64,000 bases of DNA from Mycolicibacterium brisbanense. Its GTDB lineage: Bacteria; Actinomycetota; Actinomycetes; Mycobacteriales; Mycobacteriaceae. Positions 24,393-32,878 of this stretch are shown one piece after another (the stretch's first letter is position 1; the number at the start of each line of letters is the position of its first letter). The stretch covers positions 62,001 to 126,000 of the forward strand of contig NZ_BCSX01000044.1 in NCBI RefSeq assembly GCF_001570425.1. Reading direction: 5' to 3'. The notes beneath the pieces are model-generated. The model did not search any database. It had not been told where the DNA came from and saw only the letters and a program-made list of their open reading frames with translations. The translations under genes were made by a program, and so were the position numbers.

Positions 24393-24667
24393 ACAGATAC
24401 CACGGTGATGGCGTCGGAGCCGTCGGAGTCCGTGGTGTCGTAGCGGGCGCTGCTGGTCGACATAGCATCGGACTGGCCGGTGATTCGGTTCGCGTGGCGA
24501 CCACGGACGGAGGCGAGCGCGGCGTTTACCGCAGCGATGCCGGCGCTGCTCGGCTGCGAGGAAGACGCGGCATTAGAGACGCCGCCGGCGAGCGTCCCTG
24601 AGATGGTGTAGCTGCTGGCCGAGGCCGACCTCAGGCCTGCCGCATCTACTTGCAACTCGTTTGCCAT
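24389..24667 (-). CDS. EspC-like type VII secretion target / WXG100-type partner
   Basis: 92 residues from the ATG at 24667 (an in-frame upstream ATG at 24688 is less likely). The small helical Ala/Ser-rich protein (MANELQVDAAGLRSASASS, ending YDTTDSDGSDAITVV) matches the shape of EspC/ESX-associated proteins (PF10824-like). Its stop overlaps the GTG of the toxin. In this family such partners pair with and help export a larger T7SS substrate. The ESX locus itself is not in the window. Confidence 0.75.
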   Translation of the reverse strand: MANELQVDAAGLRSASASSYTISGTLAGGVSNAASSSQPSSAGIAAVNAALASVRGRHANRITGQSDAMSTSSARYDTTDSDGSDAITVVSV

Positions 24668-24810
24668 GACTATCCCCCACGGGCTCACTTGCTGGCAGTG
24701 AACTTACCGCAGCGTTGCTGCGGTAGGCAGCCGCGAGGCAAGCCGGAGTTGCCAACGTCGGCCGCCAACACGCCAGCCACCCAGACCGCAACCACTGGCC
24801 CAACCAACAA

Positions 24811-24838
24811 AAAACCCCGACCAAAGGCCGGGGGTTTC
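24811..24838 (-). terminator. Intrinsic terminator downstream of tRNA-Ser
   Basis: On the minus strand the stem CCCCG..CC/GG..CGGGG (one mismatch, AAA/TTT loop) is followed by six T residues. It is oriented to stop transcription of the tRNA-Ser gene. It also separates the tRNA from the toxin module. Confidence 0.75.
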
Positions 24839-24858
24839 TGTAACCGATGACGCGACTC

Positions 24859-24893
24859 ATGTGTAACCCATGACCCGACTCATCACACAGCGG
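24859..24893. repeat. Direct repeat, right copy, abutting the 3' end of tRNA-Ser
   Basis: Shares CCCATGACCCGACTCATCAC with 22013-22047. A second degenerate copy (CGATGACGCGACTCAT) lies just before it (24845-24860), so there are tandem units here. The right end overlaps the last 3 bp of the tRNA. It may be an integration-type junction or the subterminal repeats of an insertion sequence; I cannot decide which. Confidence 0.6.
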
Positions 24894-24977
24894 TGGCGGA
24901 GGGATTTGAACCCCCGGACGGTGTTAGCCGTCTCTCGCTTTCAAGGCGAGTGCATTAGGCCGCTCTGCCACGCCACC
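24891..24977 (-). tRNA. tRNA-Ser (UGA anticodon)
   Basis: 87 nt on the minus strand. The acceptor stem GGTGGCG pairs with CGCCACC. The anticodon loop CTTGAAA gives anticodon TGA, read in the stem context CTCGC-CTTGAAA-GCGAG. A long variable arm (GACGGCTAACACCGTC) marks serine class II, and the T-loop GGTTCAAATCC is intact. No CCA is encoded after the discriminator G. Its 3' end abuts the repeats of the accessory module. Confidence 0.93.
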
Positions 24978-24996
24978 GCCGATAAGCGTAAAGGGT

Positions 24997-25509
24997 CTAT
25001 ACGCGGCCCAGCTTGGCGGGCGGCGCTCCGGACTGCAAAGCGACGCTGATGCGTCGGCAGTTCTCGCCCATGGCCGCGATCTGGGGCCGCGACAACCTGC
25101 CGAGGAAGTGCGCACGGACGCACTGCCCGTAGGTGACCATCGCGCCCCGGACCGCCATCCGGCCGTCGTCGGTGATGGTCGCGACCACGCCGCGGCCGTC
25201 GTCGGGGCTCGCACACCTGGTGACGAGGTTCTGCACCTCCAATCGACGGATCTGTCGCGTGACCCGGCTGGGGAGGGACATCAGGCGCTCCGCCAGGTCC
25301 CCCATCCGTGCCGAGCCGGTGGCGGACTTATCGAGCATGTCGAGAAGCCGGACATCGTTGAGCGTGAGGTGATGCTCATCGACAAGCGACCGGTTCAGAG
25401 TCGCGTACAACCGCAAGGCCGAGTCGAGATAGTGCTGCCACGATCTCTGCTCGGCAATATCCAGGCCCGGCATATCGCCCGCCGTGCGCCCGGCAATCAT
25501 GCCTGACAT
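24997..25509 (-). CDS. MarR-family transcriptional regulator
   Basis: 170 residues from the ATG at 25509 (ATGs at 25500 and 25473 possible). The winged helix is clear: HHLTLNDVRLLDMLDKS, RMGDLAERLMSLPSRVTRQI, DDGRGVVATITDDGRMAVRG. The dimerisation helices flank it. It is divergent from the oxidoreductase at 25577-26545 with 67 bp between, so it may regulate that gene and itself. Confidence 0.85.
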   Translation of the reverse strand: MSGMIAGRTAGDMPGLDIAEQRSWQHYLDSALRLYATLNRSLVDEHHLTLNDVRLLDMLDKSATGSARMGDLAERLMSLPSRVTRQIRRLEVQNLVTRCASPDDGRGVVATITDDGRMAVRGAMVTYGQCVRAHFLGRLSRPQIAAMGENCRRISVALQSGAPPAKLGRV

Positions 25510-25576
25510 GGGCGCAATCGTAAGCGACGTCAGTATTGCTGGGTGCCCGAAACCGAAGGGTTGTAGCGTTCAAGAA

Positions 25577-26545
25577 ATGCATGCAATTTCCGCCGCCGCG
25601 GACGGCTCGCTGACCTGGGAAAACGTCGCTGACATCAGTCCCGGCAAAGGTGAGGTTCTGATCCGCGTCGGTGTCGCGGGTGTCAACCGCGCGGACTTGC
25701 TGCAAGCAGCCGGTAAGTACCCACCCCCTCCGGGGGCCAGCAGCATCATCGGACTGGAGGTCTCCGGCGTCGTCGCCGCCCTCGGCGACGGGGTCACCGA
25801 GTGGGCTGTTGACCAGCCCGTGTGCGCGCTGCTGGCGGGCGGCGGATACGCCGAATACGTCGCGGCGCCCGCCGCACAGGTGATGCCCGTGCCCGACGGC
25901 ACCACCCTCGACGAGGCCGCTGCCCTGCCCGAGGTGGCCTGCACCGTGTGGTCGAATCTGGTAAACACGGCGGGTTTGTCCGCGGGACATCTCGTTCTGC
26001 TGCACGGGGGCGCCAGCGGCATCGGAACCCACGCCATCCAGGTCGCCCACGCGCTCGGCGCGAGGGTCGCGGTGACCGCCGGATCAGCCGAGAAGCTCGC
26101 CCTGTGCCGCAGTCTCGGGGCCGACATCACCATCAACTACCACGACGAGGATTTCGTGGCGGTCGTGCAGGCCGAGGGCGGCGCTGACGTGATCCTCGAC
26201 ATCATGGGAGCGTCCTACCTGGACCGCAACGTCGACGCCCTGGCCGTCGGCGGCCGGATCGCCATCATCGGCATGCAGGGAGGCGTGAAGGGCGAGCTGA
26301 ACATCGGCAAGCTCATCGCCAAGCGGGCCGGTGTGATCGGCACGTCACTGCGGCCGCGGCCGGTCGACGGCCCGGGCGGTAAGGCCGAGATCGTGGCGGC
26401 CGTCGTCGACAACGTGTGGCCGATGGTCGCCGACGGGCGGGTGCGCCCGATCATCGGCGCCGAGTTGCCGATCCAGCAGGCTCAGCGGGCCCACCAGCTG
26501 CTGGCTTCCGGCGAAATTGCTGGGAAGGTGCTGTTGAGGGTGTGA
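25577..26545 (+). CDS. NAD(P)H quinone oxidoreductase, Rv3777-like
   Basis: 322 residues from the ATG at 25577. MDR family: VGVAGVNRADLLQAAGKYPP with an IIGLEVSGVVAALGDG segment in the GroES-like part, then LVLLHGGASGIGTHAIQVA with the AxxGIG coenzyme loop and ILDIMGASYLDRNVDALA. No zinc ligands are seen. Family members reduce quinones or unsaturated carbonyls. It ends base-to-base against the stop of the next gene on the other strand, as expected for the order seen at the M. tuberculosis Rv3777-Rv3778c junction. Confidence 0.85.
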   Translation: MHAISAAADGSLTWENVADISPGKGEVLIRVGVAGVNRADLLQAAGKYPPPPGASSIIGLEVSGVVAALGDGVTEWAVDQPVCALLAGGGYAEYVAAPAAQVMPVPDGTTLDEAAALPEVACTVWSNLVNTAGLSAGHLVLLHGGASGIGTHAIQVAHALGARVAVTAGSAEKLALCRSLGADITINYHDEDFVAVVQAEGGADVILDIMGASYLDRNVDALAVGGRIAIIGMQGGVKGELNIGKLIAKRAGVIGTSLRPRPVDGPGGKAEIVAAVVDNVWPMVADGRVRPIIGAELPIQQAQRAHQLLASGEIAGKVLLRV

Positions 26546-27742
26546 TCAGCCCAGCGAGGCCAGTGCTCGAACCAGCTGGTCGACTTCGGCGATGGTCGAG
26601 TAGTGCGACAGGCCCACTGTCACCGCGCCACCGATGTCGTTGACGCCGATCACGTCGAGCACGCGCGAGTTCACGTTGGAGACCGCCAGGATGCCGTTGT
26701 CGGCCAGCCGCTGCACCACCCGCTCGGCGGGCACGTCGCGCACTGCGAAGCTCAACACGGGAATGTGGGCCTCGGGCCTGCCGATCACCATCACCAACGG
26801 CAACGAGCGCAGCGACGACAGCATGTAGTCGAACAGCCGGCTCAGGTATGACGATGCGGATTGCATTGAGACGGCGAGTCTTTCGCGCCGAGTGCCCATC
26901 GCGGCCTCATCGAGGTTGGACAGGTACTCGATGCTGGCGACCACCCCGGCCAGCAAGCCGTACTGATGCACGCCCATCTCCAGGCGCTCCGGCCCGGTCG
27001 CGTACGGGTTCAGCGACACCGAACCGAACGAATCGATGATGGACGGGTCGCGGAAGACCAGTGCGCCGATCGGCGGACCGCCCCATTCGACGGCGTTGAG
27101 CGCGACGACGTCGGCGTCGGTCTCGTCGAGGTCGAACAGCCGGTACGGCGCGGCAGCCGAATGGTCGACCACGACGAGGCCGCCGACCTCGTGGGTCAGT
27201 TTGGTGACTTCGCCCAGGTCGGTGATGGTTCCCAGGGTCGACGACGCCGATGCGATCGCCACGAGCCGGGTGGGCTTGTCGATCAGCCCCTCCCACTGCC
27301 AGGACGGCAGCTCACCGGTCTCGATGTCGACCTCGGCCCACTTCACCTTGGCGCCATAACGATTCGCGGCCCGCAGCCACGGCGCGATGTTCGCCTCGTC
27401 GTCGAGGCGCGTCACCACCACCTCGTAACCCAGCCCGACGCGGGCCGATGAGGCCTCGGCCAGGGCGGTCAGCAGGTGGGAGCGGTCGGGGCCGAGCACA
27501 ACACCGCGGGGATCCCCGTTGACCAGATCTGCAACCGCCTGGCGAGCCGCGATCAGAACGGCCGCACTGCGGCGAGCCGAAGGGTGGGGTCCGACCGGTG
27601 TGGGCATGGATCCGCGGAATGCGGTCGAGACCGTCGTCGCGACCGCGTCCGGAACCAACATGCCGTTCTGGGTATCGAAGTGCACCCACCCATCGCCCAA
27701 CGACGGATGCAGACCACGCACCCGGGCGACGTCGTATGCCAT
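26546..27742 (-). CDS. Class-V aminotransferase/cysteine-desulfurase-like protein (Rv3778c-like) without the PLP lysine
   Basis: 398 residues from the ATG at 27742. The fold is recognisable: GWVHFDTQNGMLVP, PVGPHPSARRSAAVLI, GLVVVDHSAAAPYRL and IGRPEAHIPVLSFAV. Where the family has the PLP-binding segment with a histidine-lysine pair, the sequence reads ALNAVEWGGPPIGALVFRD, so no lysine is in the Schiff-base position. The phosphate-binding and cofactor-stacking parts are only partly kept. Its place next to cell-wall genes is conserved in mycobacteria, and its role is unknown. A non-PLP or structural function is inferred. Confidence 0.8.
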   Translation of the reverse strand: MAYDVARVRGLHPSLGDGWVHFDTQNGMLVPDAVATTVSTAFRGSMPTPVGPHPSARRSAAVLIAARQAVADLVNGDPRGVVLGPDRSHLLTALAEASSARVGLGYEVVVTRLDDEANIAPWLRAANRYGAKVKWAEVDIETGELPSWQWEGLIDKPTRLVAIASASSTLGTITDLGEVTKLTHEVGGLVVVDHSAAAPYRLFDLDETDADVVALNAVEWGGPPIGALVFRDPSIIDSFGSVSLNPYATGPERLEMGVHQYGLLAGVVASIEYLSNLDEAAMGTRRERLAVSMQSASSYLSRLFDYMLSSLRSLPLVMVIGRPEAHIPVLSFAVRDVPAERVVQRLADNGILAVSNVNSRVLDVIGVNDIGGAVTVGLSHYSTIAEVDQLVRALASLG

Positions 27743-27854
27743 GCCAGCCACCTTAGAGCGTTCGCAAACAACACAAGCTGAGACGATCGGGGTGAGCGCC
27801 CGACCGCGAGTTTCTGCCGCATAGGCCGCGCCGGACCAGGTCGCCCTGGGCAGC

Positions 27855-27867
27855 CATACTAGTCCAG
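27855..27867 (+). promoter_or_regulatory. Promoter -10 giving a leaderless start
   Basis: CATACT (27855-27860) lies 7 bp before the GTG at 27867, so transcription would start at or near the first coding base. The same arrangement recurs at several starts in this cluster. Confidence 0.45.
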
Positions 27868-29825
27868 TGGGCTTCGGGTTCGGAGTGCTAATCGCACTGT
27901 TGTTGCTAGTGATACCCGGGGCGCTGACCGCACGTGCGGGTGGCCTCACCCTGCCGGCGGCCGTGGCGATGGGCCCGGCCTTGACCTACGGCATCGTTGC
28001 GCTGTTCATCGTCCCGTTCGGCGCCATTGGCGTGCCCTGGAACGGCTGGACAGCGCTGTTTGCTGTGGCCCTCACAACGGCCGTTGCGGCCGGATTGCGG
28101 AGACTGCTGGGGCGGTATCGGGACCGCGACGCCGAACAGCTGACGCCGTCGCGGGGGCCTGTTCTGATCGTGGCTGCCGGCGTCGTGCTCGGCGCCCTGC
28201 TGATCATGTGGGCGGCGGTGGCGGGCCTGGTGCACTGGCAGTCCGCCCCCAGCACGTGGGACTCCGTGTGGCACGCCAACACCGTGCGGTTCATCCTCGA
28301 AACCGGTCAGGCCTCCCCCACCCACATGGGTGAGCTGCGCAATGTGGAGACGCACGCCGTCTTGTACTACCCGTCGGCGTTCCACGCGCTGGCCGCGGTG
28401 TACAGCCAGATCACAGGGGCCGCGGCGACCACCGCGTACACGATCGGGACGGTCGCGGCATCGGTGTGGCTGTTCCCCCTCAGCGCCGCGATGCTGGCCT
28501 GGAAGATGGTGCGTCCGCTCATGTGCCCGACGCGCACCGCCATCGTCGCGGCGACGGCGGCCGCGCTGACGGCGTCGTTCACGGCGGTGCCCTACGTCGA
28601 GTTCGACGTGGCGGCCGTGCCGAATCTGGTGGCCTACGGCCTGGCGGTGCCCGCGTTCGTGCTCGTTGCCTCGACACTGCGGCACCGCGACCGCATACCG
28701 CTGGCGATCCTGGCCCTGGTCGGGGTGTTCTCGGTGCACATCACCGGCGGCGTCGTCACGGTGCTGCTGGTGGGCGCGTGGTGGCTGCTGGAATGCCTGC
28801 GCAATCCCGTGCGTGGACGGGTGCCCGACTTCGTGACCCTGCTCGTGGTCGGGATACCTGCCCTGCTGGTGATGCTGCCCCAGTTCCTCAGCGTGGCCGA
28901 CCAGGCCGACATCATCGCCGGGCACGCATTCGTCAACCATCTGGGCCGCAAGCGCTCGCTGTTCGCCGCGGTCGTGCAGCACACGCGTCACCTCAACGAC
29001 TTCCCGATCCAGAACATCCTGATCGCGCTCGCCGCCATCGGCGGGCTGGTCATGCTGATCAAGAAGATCTGGTGGCCGCTGGCGCTCTGGGCCCTGTTGA
29101 TGGTCGCGATCGTGCATTCCGGCGCGCCGTTCGGCGGCCCTGTCGGGGCCATCACCGGCAAGTTCAGCGACCTGTTCTACAGCGACCCGCGCCGGCTGTC
29201 GGCGGTGGTCACCATGCTCTATGCGCCGATGGCGGCGATCGGGCTGTGCACCCTGGTAGTGGGCCTGACGATGCTGCTGGCCCGCGTGACGCAGCGGCAG
29301 ACGGTGCTCCGCGCGACCGCAGGCGTCGTGCTGGTCGCCGCCACGGTCGGGCTGGCGTGGCACTACTTCCCCCGGCACCGGTTCCTGTTCGGCGACAAAT
29401 ACGACTCGGTGATGGTCGCCGACCACAAGCTGCGCGCCTTCGCCTACCTGGCCGGGCTGCCCGACGCCCACACCACGGTGATCGGCGACGCCAACACCGA
29501 CGGCAGTGCCTGGATGTACGCGATCGCCGGGCTGCACCCGCTGTGGACGCACTACGACTACCCCGTGCAGCAGGGTCCTGGGTATAACCGGTTCATTTTC
29601 TGGGCATACGCCGATGATGCCGACACCGATCCGCGGGTTGCCGAGGCCGTCAAGGCCCTCAACATCAAGTACGTGCTGACCAGCACACCGGTGGTGCGCG
29701 GGTTCACGATGCCCGACGGGCTAGTGTCGCTAGACAAGTCGAAGTCGTGGGAGAAGATCTACGACGACGGCAAAGACCGCATCTACCGCTGGCGCGGAGA
29801 CCAACAGACGACGGGAAGGCAATGA
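27867..29825 (+). CDS. Rv3779-like polytopic membrane protein (DUF6541/GT-C type)
   Basis: 652 residues from the GTG at 27867. At least ten hydrophobic helices (first: VLIALLLLVIPGALTA) and a C-terminal soluble part with DTDPRVAEAVKALNIKYVLT. The layout is that of GT-C glycosyltransferases that use polyprenyl-phosphate sugars. Rv3779 has been linked to mannosyl-lipid and galactosamine transfer in M. tuberculosis; I am not sure which applies here. Its stop overlaps the ATG of the next gene (ATGA), so the two are translationally coupled. Confidence 0.82.
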   Translation: MGFGFGVLIALLLLVIPGALTARAGGLTLPAAVAMGPALTYGIVALFIVPFGAIGVPWNGWTALFAVALTTAVAAGLRRLLGRYRDRDAEQLTPSRGPVLIVAAGVVLGALLIMWAAVAGLVHWQSAPSTWDSVWHANTVRFILETGQASPTHMGELRNVETHAVLYYPSAFHALAAVYSQITGAAATTAYTIGTVAASVWLFPLSAAMLAWKMVRPLMCPTRTAIVAATAAALTASFTAVPYVEFDVAAVPNLVAYGLAVPAFVLVASTLRHRDRIPLAILALVGVFSVHITGGVVTVLLVGAWWLLECLRNPVRGRVPDFVTLLVVGIPALLVMLPQFLSVADQADIIAGHAFVNHLGRKRSLFAAVVQHTRHLNDFPIQNILIALAAIGGLVMLIKKIWWPLALWALLMVAIVHSGAPFGGPVGAITGKFSDLFYSDPRRLSAVVTMLYAPMAAIGLCTLVVGLTMLLARVTQRQTVLRATAGVVLVAATVGLAWHYFPRHRFLFGDKYDSVMVADHKLRAFAYLAGLPDAHTTVIGDANTDGSAWMYAIAGLHPLWTHYDYPVQQGPGYNRFIFWAYADDADTDPRVAEAVKALNIKYVLTSTPVVRGFTMPDGLVSLDKSKSWEKIYDDGKDRIYRWRGDQQTTGRQ

Positions 29826-30340
29826 CCATCAACCCCGATGACGACAACATCGAGATCCTGGCCGGCAACGTCGATCAGGACGCGGACGCCGAAGCCGACG
29901 GCAAATCGCTGACCGACCTCGTCGAGCAGCCTGCCAAGGTGATGCGCATCGGCACGATGATCAAGCAGCTGCTCGAAGAGGTGCGGGCCGCTCCGCTGGA
30001 CGACGCCAGCCGCAATCGGCTGCGCGACATCCACCGGACCAGCATCCGCGAGCTCGAGGACGGGCTGGCGCCCGAGCTGCGCGAAGAGCTTGAGCGGCTG
30101 ACGCTGCCGTTCACCGACGACTCCATCCCCTCGGATGCCGAGCTGCGCATCGCGCAGGCGCAGTTGGTCGGCTGGTTGGAGGGGCTCTTCCACGGTATTC
30201 AGACCGCGCTGTTCGCCCAGCAGATGGCCGCACGCGCCCAGCTCGAGCAGATGCGCCAGGGCGCGCTGCCGCCCGGCATGGCCGGGCCGGGCGGACCCCG
30301 TGGCGGATCGGCGCACCCGGGCACCGGACAGTACCTCTAG
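29822..30340 (+). CDS. bpa: Bacterial proteasome activator Bpa/PafE (Rv3780-like)
   Basis: 172 residues. Bpa/PafE forms a ring that opens the proteasome gate without ATP and delivers unfolded substrates such as HspR. Key signs are the helical middle (IKQLLEEVRAAPLD, LRDIHRTSIRELEDGL, WLEGLFHGIQTALFAQQM), the Gly/Pro-rich linker, and the C-terminal GQYL tail that inserts into the alpha ring. The length is close to the 178 residues of Rv3780. It is coupled to the upstream Rv3779-like gene (ATGA overlap). Confidence 0.9.
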   Translation: MTINPDDDNIEILAGNVDQDADAEADGKSLTDLVEQPAKVMRIGTMIKQLLEEVRAAPLDDASRNRLRDIHRTSIRELEDGLAPELREELERLTLPFTDDSIPSDAELRIAQAQLVGWLEGLFHGIQTALFAQQMAARAQLEQMRQGALPPGMAGPGGPRGGSAHPGTGQYL

Positions 30341-30349
30341 GTTCCGCCG

Positions 30350-31147
30350 TTGTCTGATCCACACATTTCCACGCGCGAGGCGTGGGTCGAGTTCCCCATC
30401 TTCGACGCGAAGACGCGTTCGCTGAAGAAGGCGTTCCTCGGTAAGGCCGGCGGCGCCATCGGGCGCAACCAGTCCAACGTCGTCGTCATCGAGGCGCTGC
30501 GCGACATCACGATGTCGCTGGAGATGGGCGACCGGGTGGGGCTGGTCGGGCACAACGGCGCCGGGAAATCAACCCTGCTGCGCCTGCTCTCGGGCATCTA
30601 CGAGCCGACCCGCGGTTCGGCCACGGTCCGCGGCCGGGTGGCGCCGGTCTTCGACCTGGGTGTGGGCATGGACCCGGAGATCTCCGGATACGAGAACATC
30701 ATCATCCGCGGACTGTTCCTGGGGCAGACCCGCAAGCAGATGCTGGCCAAGGTCGACGAGATCGCCGAGTTCACCGAGCTGGGCGAATACCTGTCGATGC
30801 CGCTGCGCACGTACTCGACCGGTATGCGGGTCCGGCTGGCGATGGGCGTGGTCACGAGCATCGACCCAGAGATCCTGCTGCTCGACGAGGGCATCGGCGC
30901 GGTGGATGCCGACTTCTTGAAAAAGGCCCAGTCACGGCTGCAGAGCCTGGTCGAGCGCTCCGGAATCCTCGTGTTCGCAAGCCATTCCAACGAATTCCTG
31001 GCCCGGTTGTGCAAGACCGCGATGTGGATCGACCACGGCACCATCAAGATGACCGGTGGTATCGAAGAGGTCGTCCGCGCATACGAGGGCGAGGACGCAG
31101 CGCGCACCGTGCGTGAGGTGCTGGAGGAATCGGCGCGTGGCACCTGA
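30350..31147 (+). CDS. wzt: Wzt: galactan ABC exporter, ATP-binding subunit (Rv3781-like)
   Basis: 265 residues from a TTG at 30350. Nucleotide-binding motifs are intact: Walker A GHNGAGKST, ABC signature TYSTGMRVRLAMG, and Walker B ILLLDEGIGAVD. With Wzm it exports lipid-linked galactan across the plasma membrane. It lies 9 bp after bpa and overlaps glfT1 by 11 bp, so it belongs to the same operon. Confidence 0.9.
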   Translation: MSDPHISTREAWVEFPIFDAKTRSLKKAFLGKAGGAIGRNQSNVVVIEALRDITMSLEMGDRVGLVGHNGAGKSTLLRLLSGIYEPTRGSATVRGRVAPVFDLGVGMDPEISGYENIIIRGLFLGQTRKQMLAKVDEIAEFTELGEYLSMPLRTYSTGMRVRLAMGVVTSIDPEILLLDEGIGAVDADFLKKAQSRLQSLVERSGILVFASHSNEFLARLCKTAMWIDHGTIKMTGGIEEVVRAYEGEDAARTVREVLEESARGT

Positions 31148-32051
31148 CACCGTCTGCGCGGTGATCGTCACCCATCGACGCCGCGAACTGCTGGCCAAGT
31201 CGCTCGAGGCCGTGGTGAACCAGGAGCGTCGTCCCGACCATCTCGTCGTCGTCGACAACGACGACGACCCCGCCGTGCGGGAACTGGTGACCAGCCAGCC
31301 GGTGCCGTCGACCTATCTCGGTTCCCGCCGGAACCTCGGTGGCGCAGGGGGTTTCGCGCTCGGCATGCTCCACGCGCTGGCGCTGGGGTCCGACTGGATC
31401 TGGCTGGCCGACGACGACGGCCGGCCCGCCGACGCCACCGTACTGGGCACGCTGCTGGCCTGCGCCGAGCAGCACTGCCTGGCCGAGGTGTCGCCGATGG
31501 TGTGCAACCTCGACGATCCCCGACGGCTGGCCTTCCCGCTGCGCCGCGGCCTGGTGTGGCGCCGGCTGGTCTCGGAGCTGCAGACCGACGACTCATCCCG
31601 CTCCGGCGATCTGCTGCCGGGGATCGCGTCGCTGTTCAACGGCGCCCTGTTCCGGGCCGCCACCGTGGAGGCCGTCGGCGTCCCGGATCTGCGGCTGTTC
31701 GTCCGCGGCGACGAGGTGGAGGTGCACCGCAGACTGGCGCGCTCCGGGTTGCCGTTCGGAACCTGTTTGACAGCAAGCTATCTGCACCCCTGTGGCACCG
31801 ACGAGTTCAAACCGATCCTCGGCGGCCGGATGCACACCCAGTATCCCGACGACGAGACCAAGCGGTTTTTCACCTACCGCAACCGCGGCTATCTGCTCTC
31901 CCAGCCCGGGCTGCGCAAACTCCTCCCACAGGAATGGATGAGGTTCGGCTGGTACTTTCTGGTGTCCCGCCGCGACCCCGCGGGTCTGCGCGAATGGATC
32001 CGCCTGCGGCGCTTGGGCAGACGCGAGAGATTCGGAAGGACCGGACAATGA
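31137..32051 (+). CDS. glfT1: GlfT1 galactofuranosyltransferase (Rv3782-like)
   Basis: 304 residues from the GTG at 31137, which starts inside the end of wzt. It is a GT-A fold enzyme: VCAVIVTHRRRELLAKS at the N-terminus, WIWLADDDGRPADA with the DDD metal/sugar motif, and LFNGALFRAATVEAVG. GlfT1 adds the first two galactofuranose residues to the lipid-linked linker (decaprenyl-PP-GlcNAc-Rha). It acts in the cytoplasm before Wzm/Wzt export. Its stop overlaps wzm (ATGA). Confidence 0.9.
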   Translation: MAPDTVCAVIVTHRRRELLAKSLEAVVNQERRPDHLVVVDNDDDPAVRELVTSQPVPSTYLGSRRNLGGAGGFALGMLHALALGSDWIWLADDDGRPADATVLGTLLACAEQHCLAEVSPMVCNLDDPRRLAFPLRRGLVWRRLVSELQTDDSSRSGDLLPGIASLFNGALFRAATVEAVGVPDLRLFVRGDEVEVHRRLARSGLPFGTCLTASYLHPCGTDEFKPILGGRMHTQYPDDETKRFFTYRNRGYLLSQPGLRKLLPQEWMRFGWYFLVSRRDPAGLREWIRLRRLGRRERFGRTGQ

Positions 32052-32878
32052 CCTTCACCGACGCTGCGGCGCAGTCCAAGACCATGACCCGGGCCTGGCG
32101 CGACATGGCCGAAGGATTCGGCAAACGCGAGCTGTGGCTGCACCTGGGCTGGCAGGACATCAAGCAGCGCTACCGCCGTAGCGTGCTCGGGCCGTTCTGG
32201 ATCACGATCGCCACCGGCACCACTGCGGTCGCGATGGGCCTACTGTATTCGAAACTGTTCAAGCTGCCGCTCGCCGAACACCTGCCCTACGTGACGCTCG
32301 GGCTCATCATCTGGAACCTGATCAACGCGTCCATCCTCGAAGGCTCCGAGGTGTTCATCGCCAACGAGGGCCTCATCAAACAACTTCCGACCCCGCTGTC
32401 GGTGCATGTCTACCGCCTGGTGTGGCGGCAGATGATCCTGTTCGCGCACAACATCGTGATCTTCGTGGTGATCGCGATCATCTACCCCAAACCGTGGAAG
32501 TGGATCGACCTGGCGGTCATCCCGGCGCTGGGTCTCATTGTGCTGAACTGTGTTTGGGTGTCGCTGTGCTTCGGCATCCTGGCCACGCGGTACCGCGACA
32601 TCGGGCCGCTGCTGGCCTCGGTGGTGCAGCTGCTGTTCTTCATGACCCCGATCATCTGGAACGAGTCCACGCTGCGGCAGCAGGGCGCCGGATCGTGGGC
32701 CAAGATCGTCGAATTGAACCCGCTGCTGCACTATCTCGACATCGTGCGCGCGCCGCTCTTGGGTGCCGATCAAGAGGTCAGGCACTGGGTCGTGGTGCTG
32801 GTGCTGACGGCGGTTGGCTGGGGCTTCGCGGCAATCGCCATGCGCCAGTACCGCGCCCGCGTGCCCTACTGGGTGTAG
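32048..32878 (+). CDS. wzm: Wzm: galactan ABC exporter, membrane subunit (Rv3783-like)
   Basis: 276 residues with six membrane helices in the usual arrangement for ABC-2 exporters of polysaccharides; the N-terminal coupling region is WQDIKQRYRRSVLGPFW. Other signs are ITIATGTTAVAMGLLYS and MTPIIWNESTLRQ near the end. It partners with Wzt. It is the last gene of the coupled series bpa-wzt-glfT1-wzm. In M. tuberculosis Rv3784-Rv3788 follow; they are absent here. Confidence 0.9.
   Translation: MTFTDAAAQSKTMTRAWRDMAEGFGKRELWLHLGWQDIKQRYRRSVLGPFWITIATGTTAVAMGLLYSKLFKLPLAEHLPYVTLGLIIWNLINASILEGSEVFIANEGLIKQLPTPLSVHVYRLVWRQMILFAHNIVIFVVIAIIYPKPWKWIDLAVIPALGLIVLNCVWVSLCFGILATRYRDIGPLLASVVQLLFFMTPIIWNESTLRQQGAGSWAKIVELNPLLHYLDIVRAPLLGADQEVRHWVVVLVLTAVGWGFAAIAMRQYRARVPYWV

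Noticed and set aside
27906..29552. 548-codon minus-strand frame opposite the Rv3779-like gene
   Set aside because: Shadow frame with Arg/His/Gly/Gln composition; the plus-strand membrane protein is clear.
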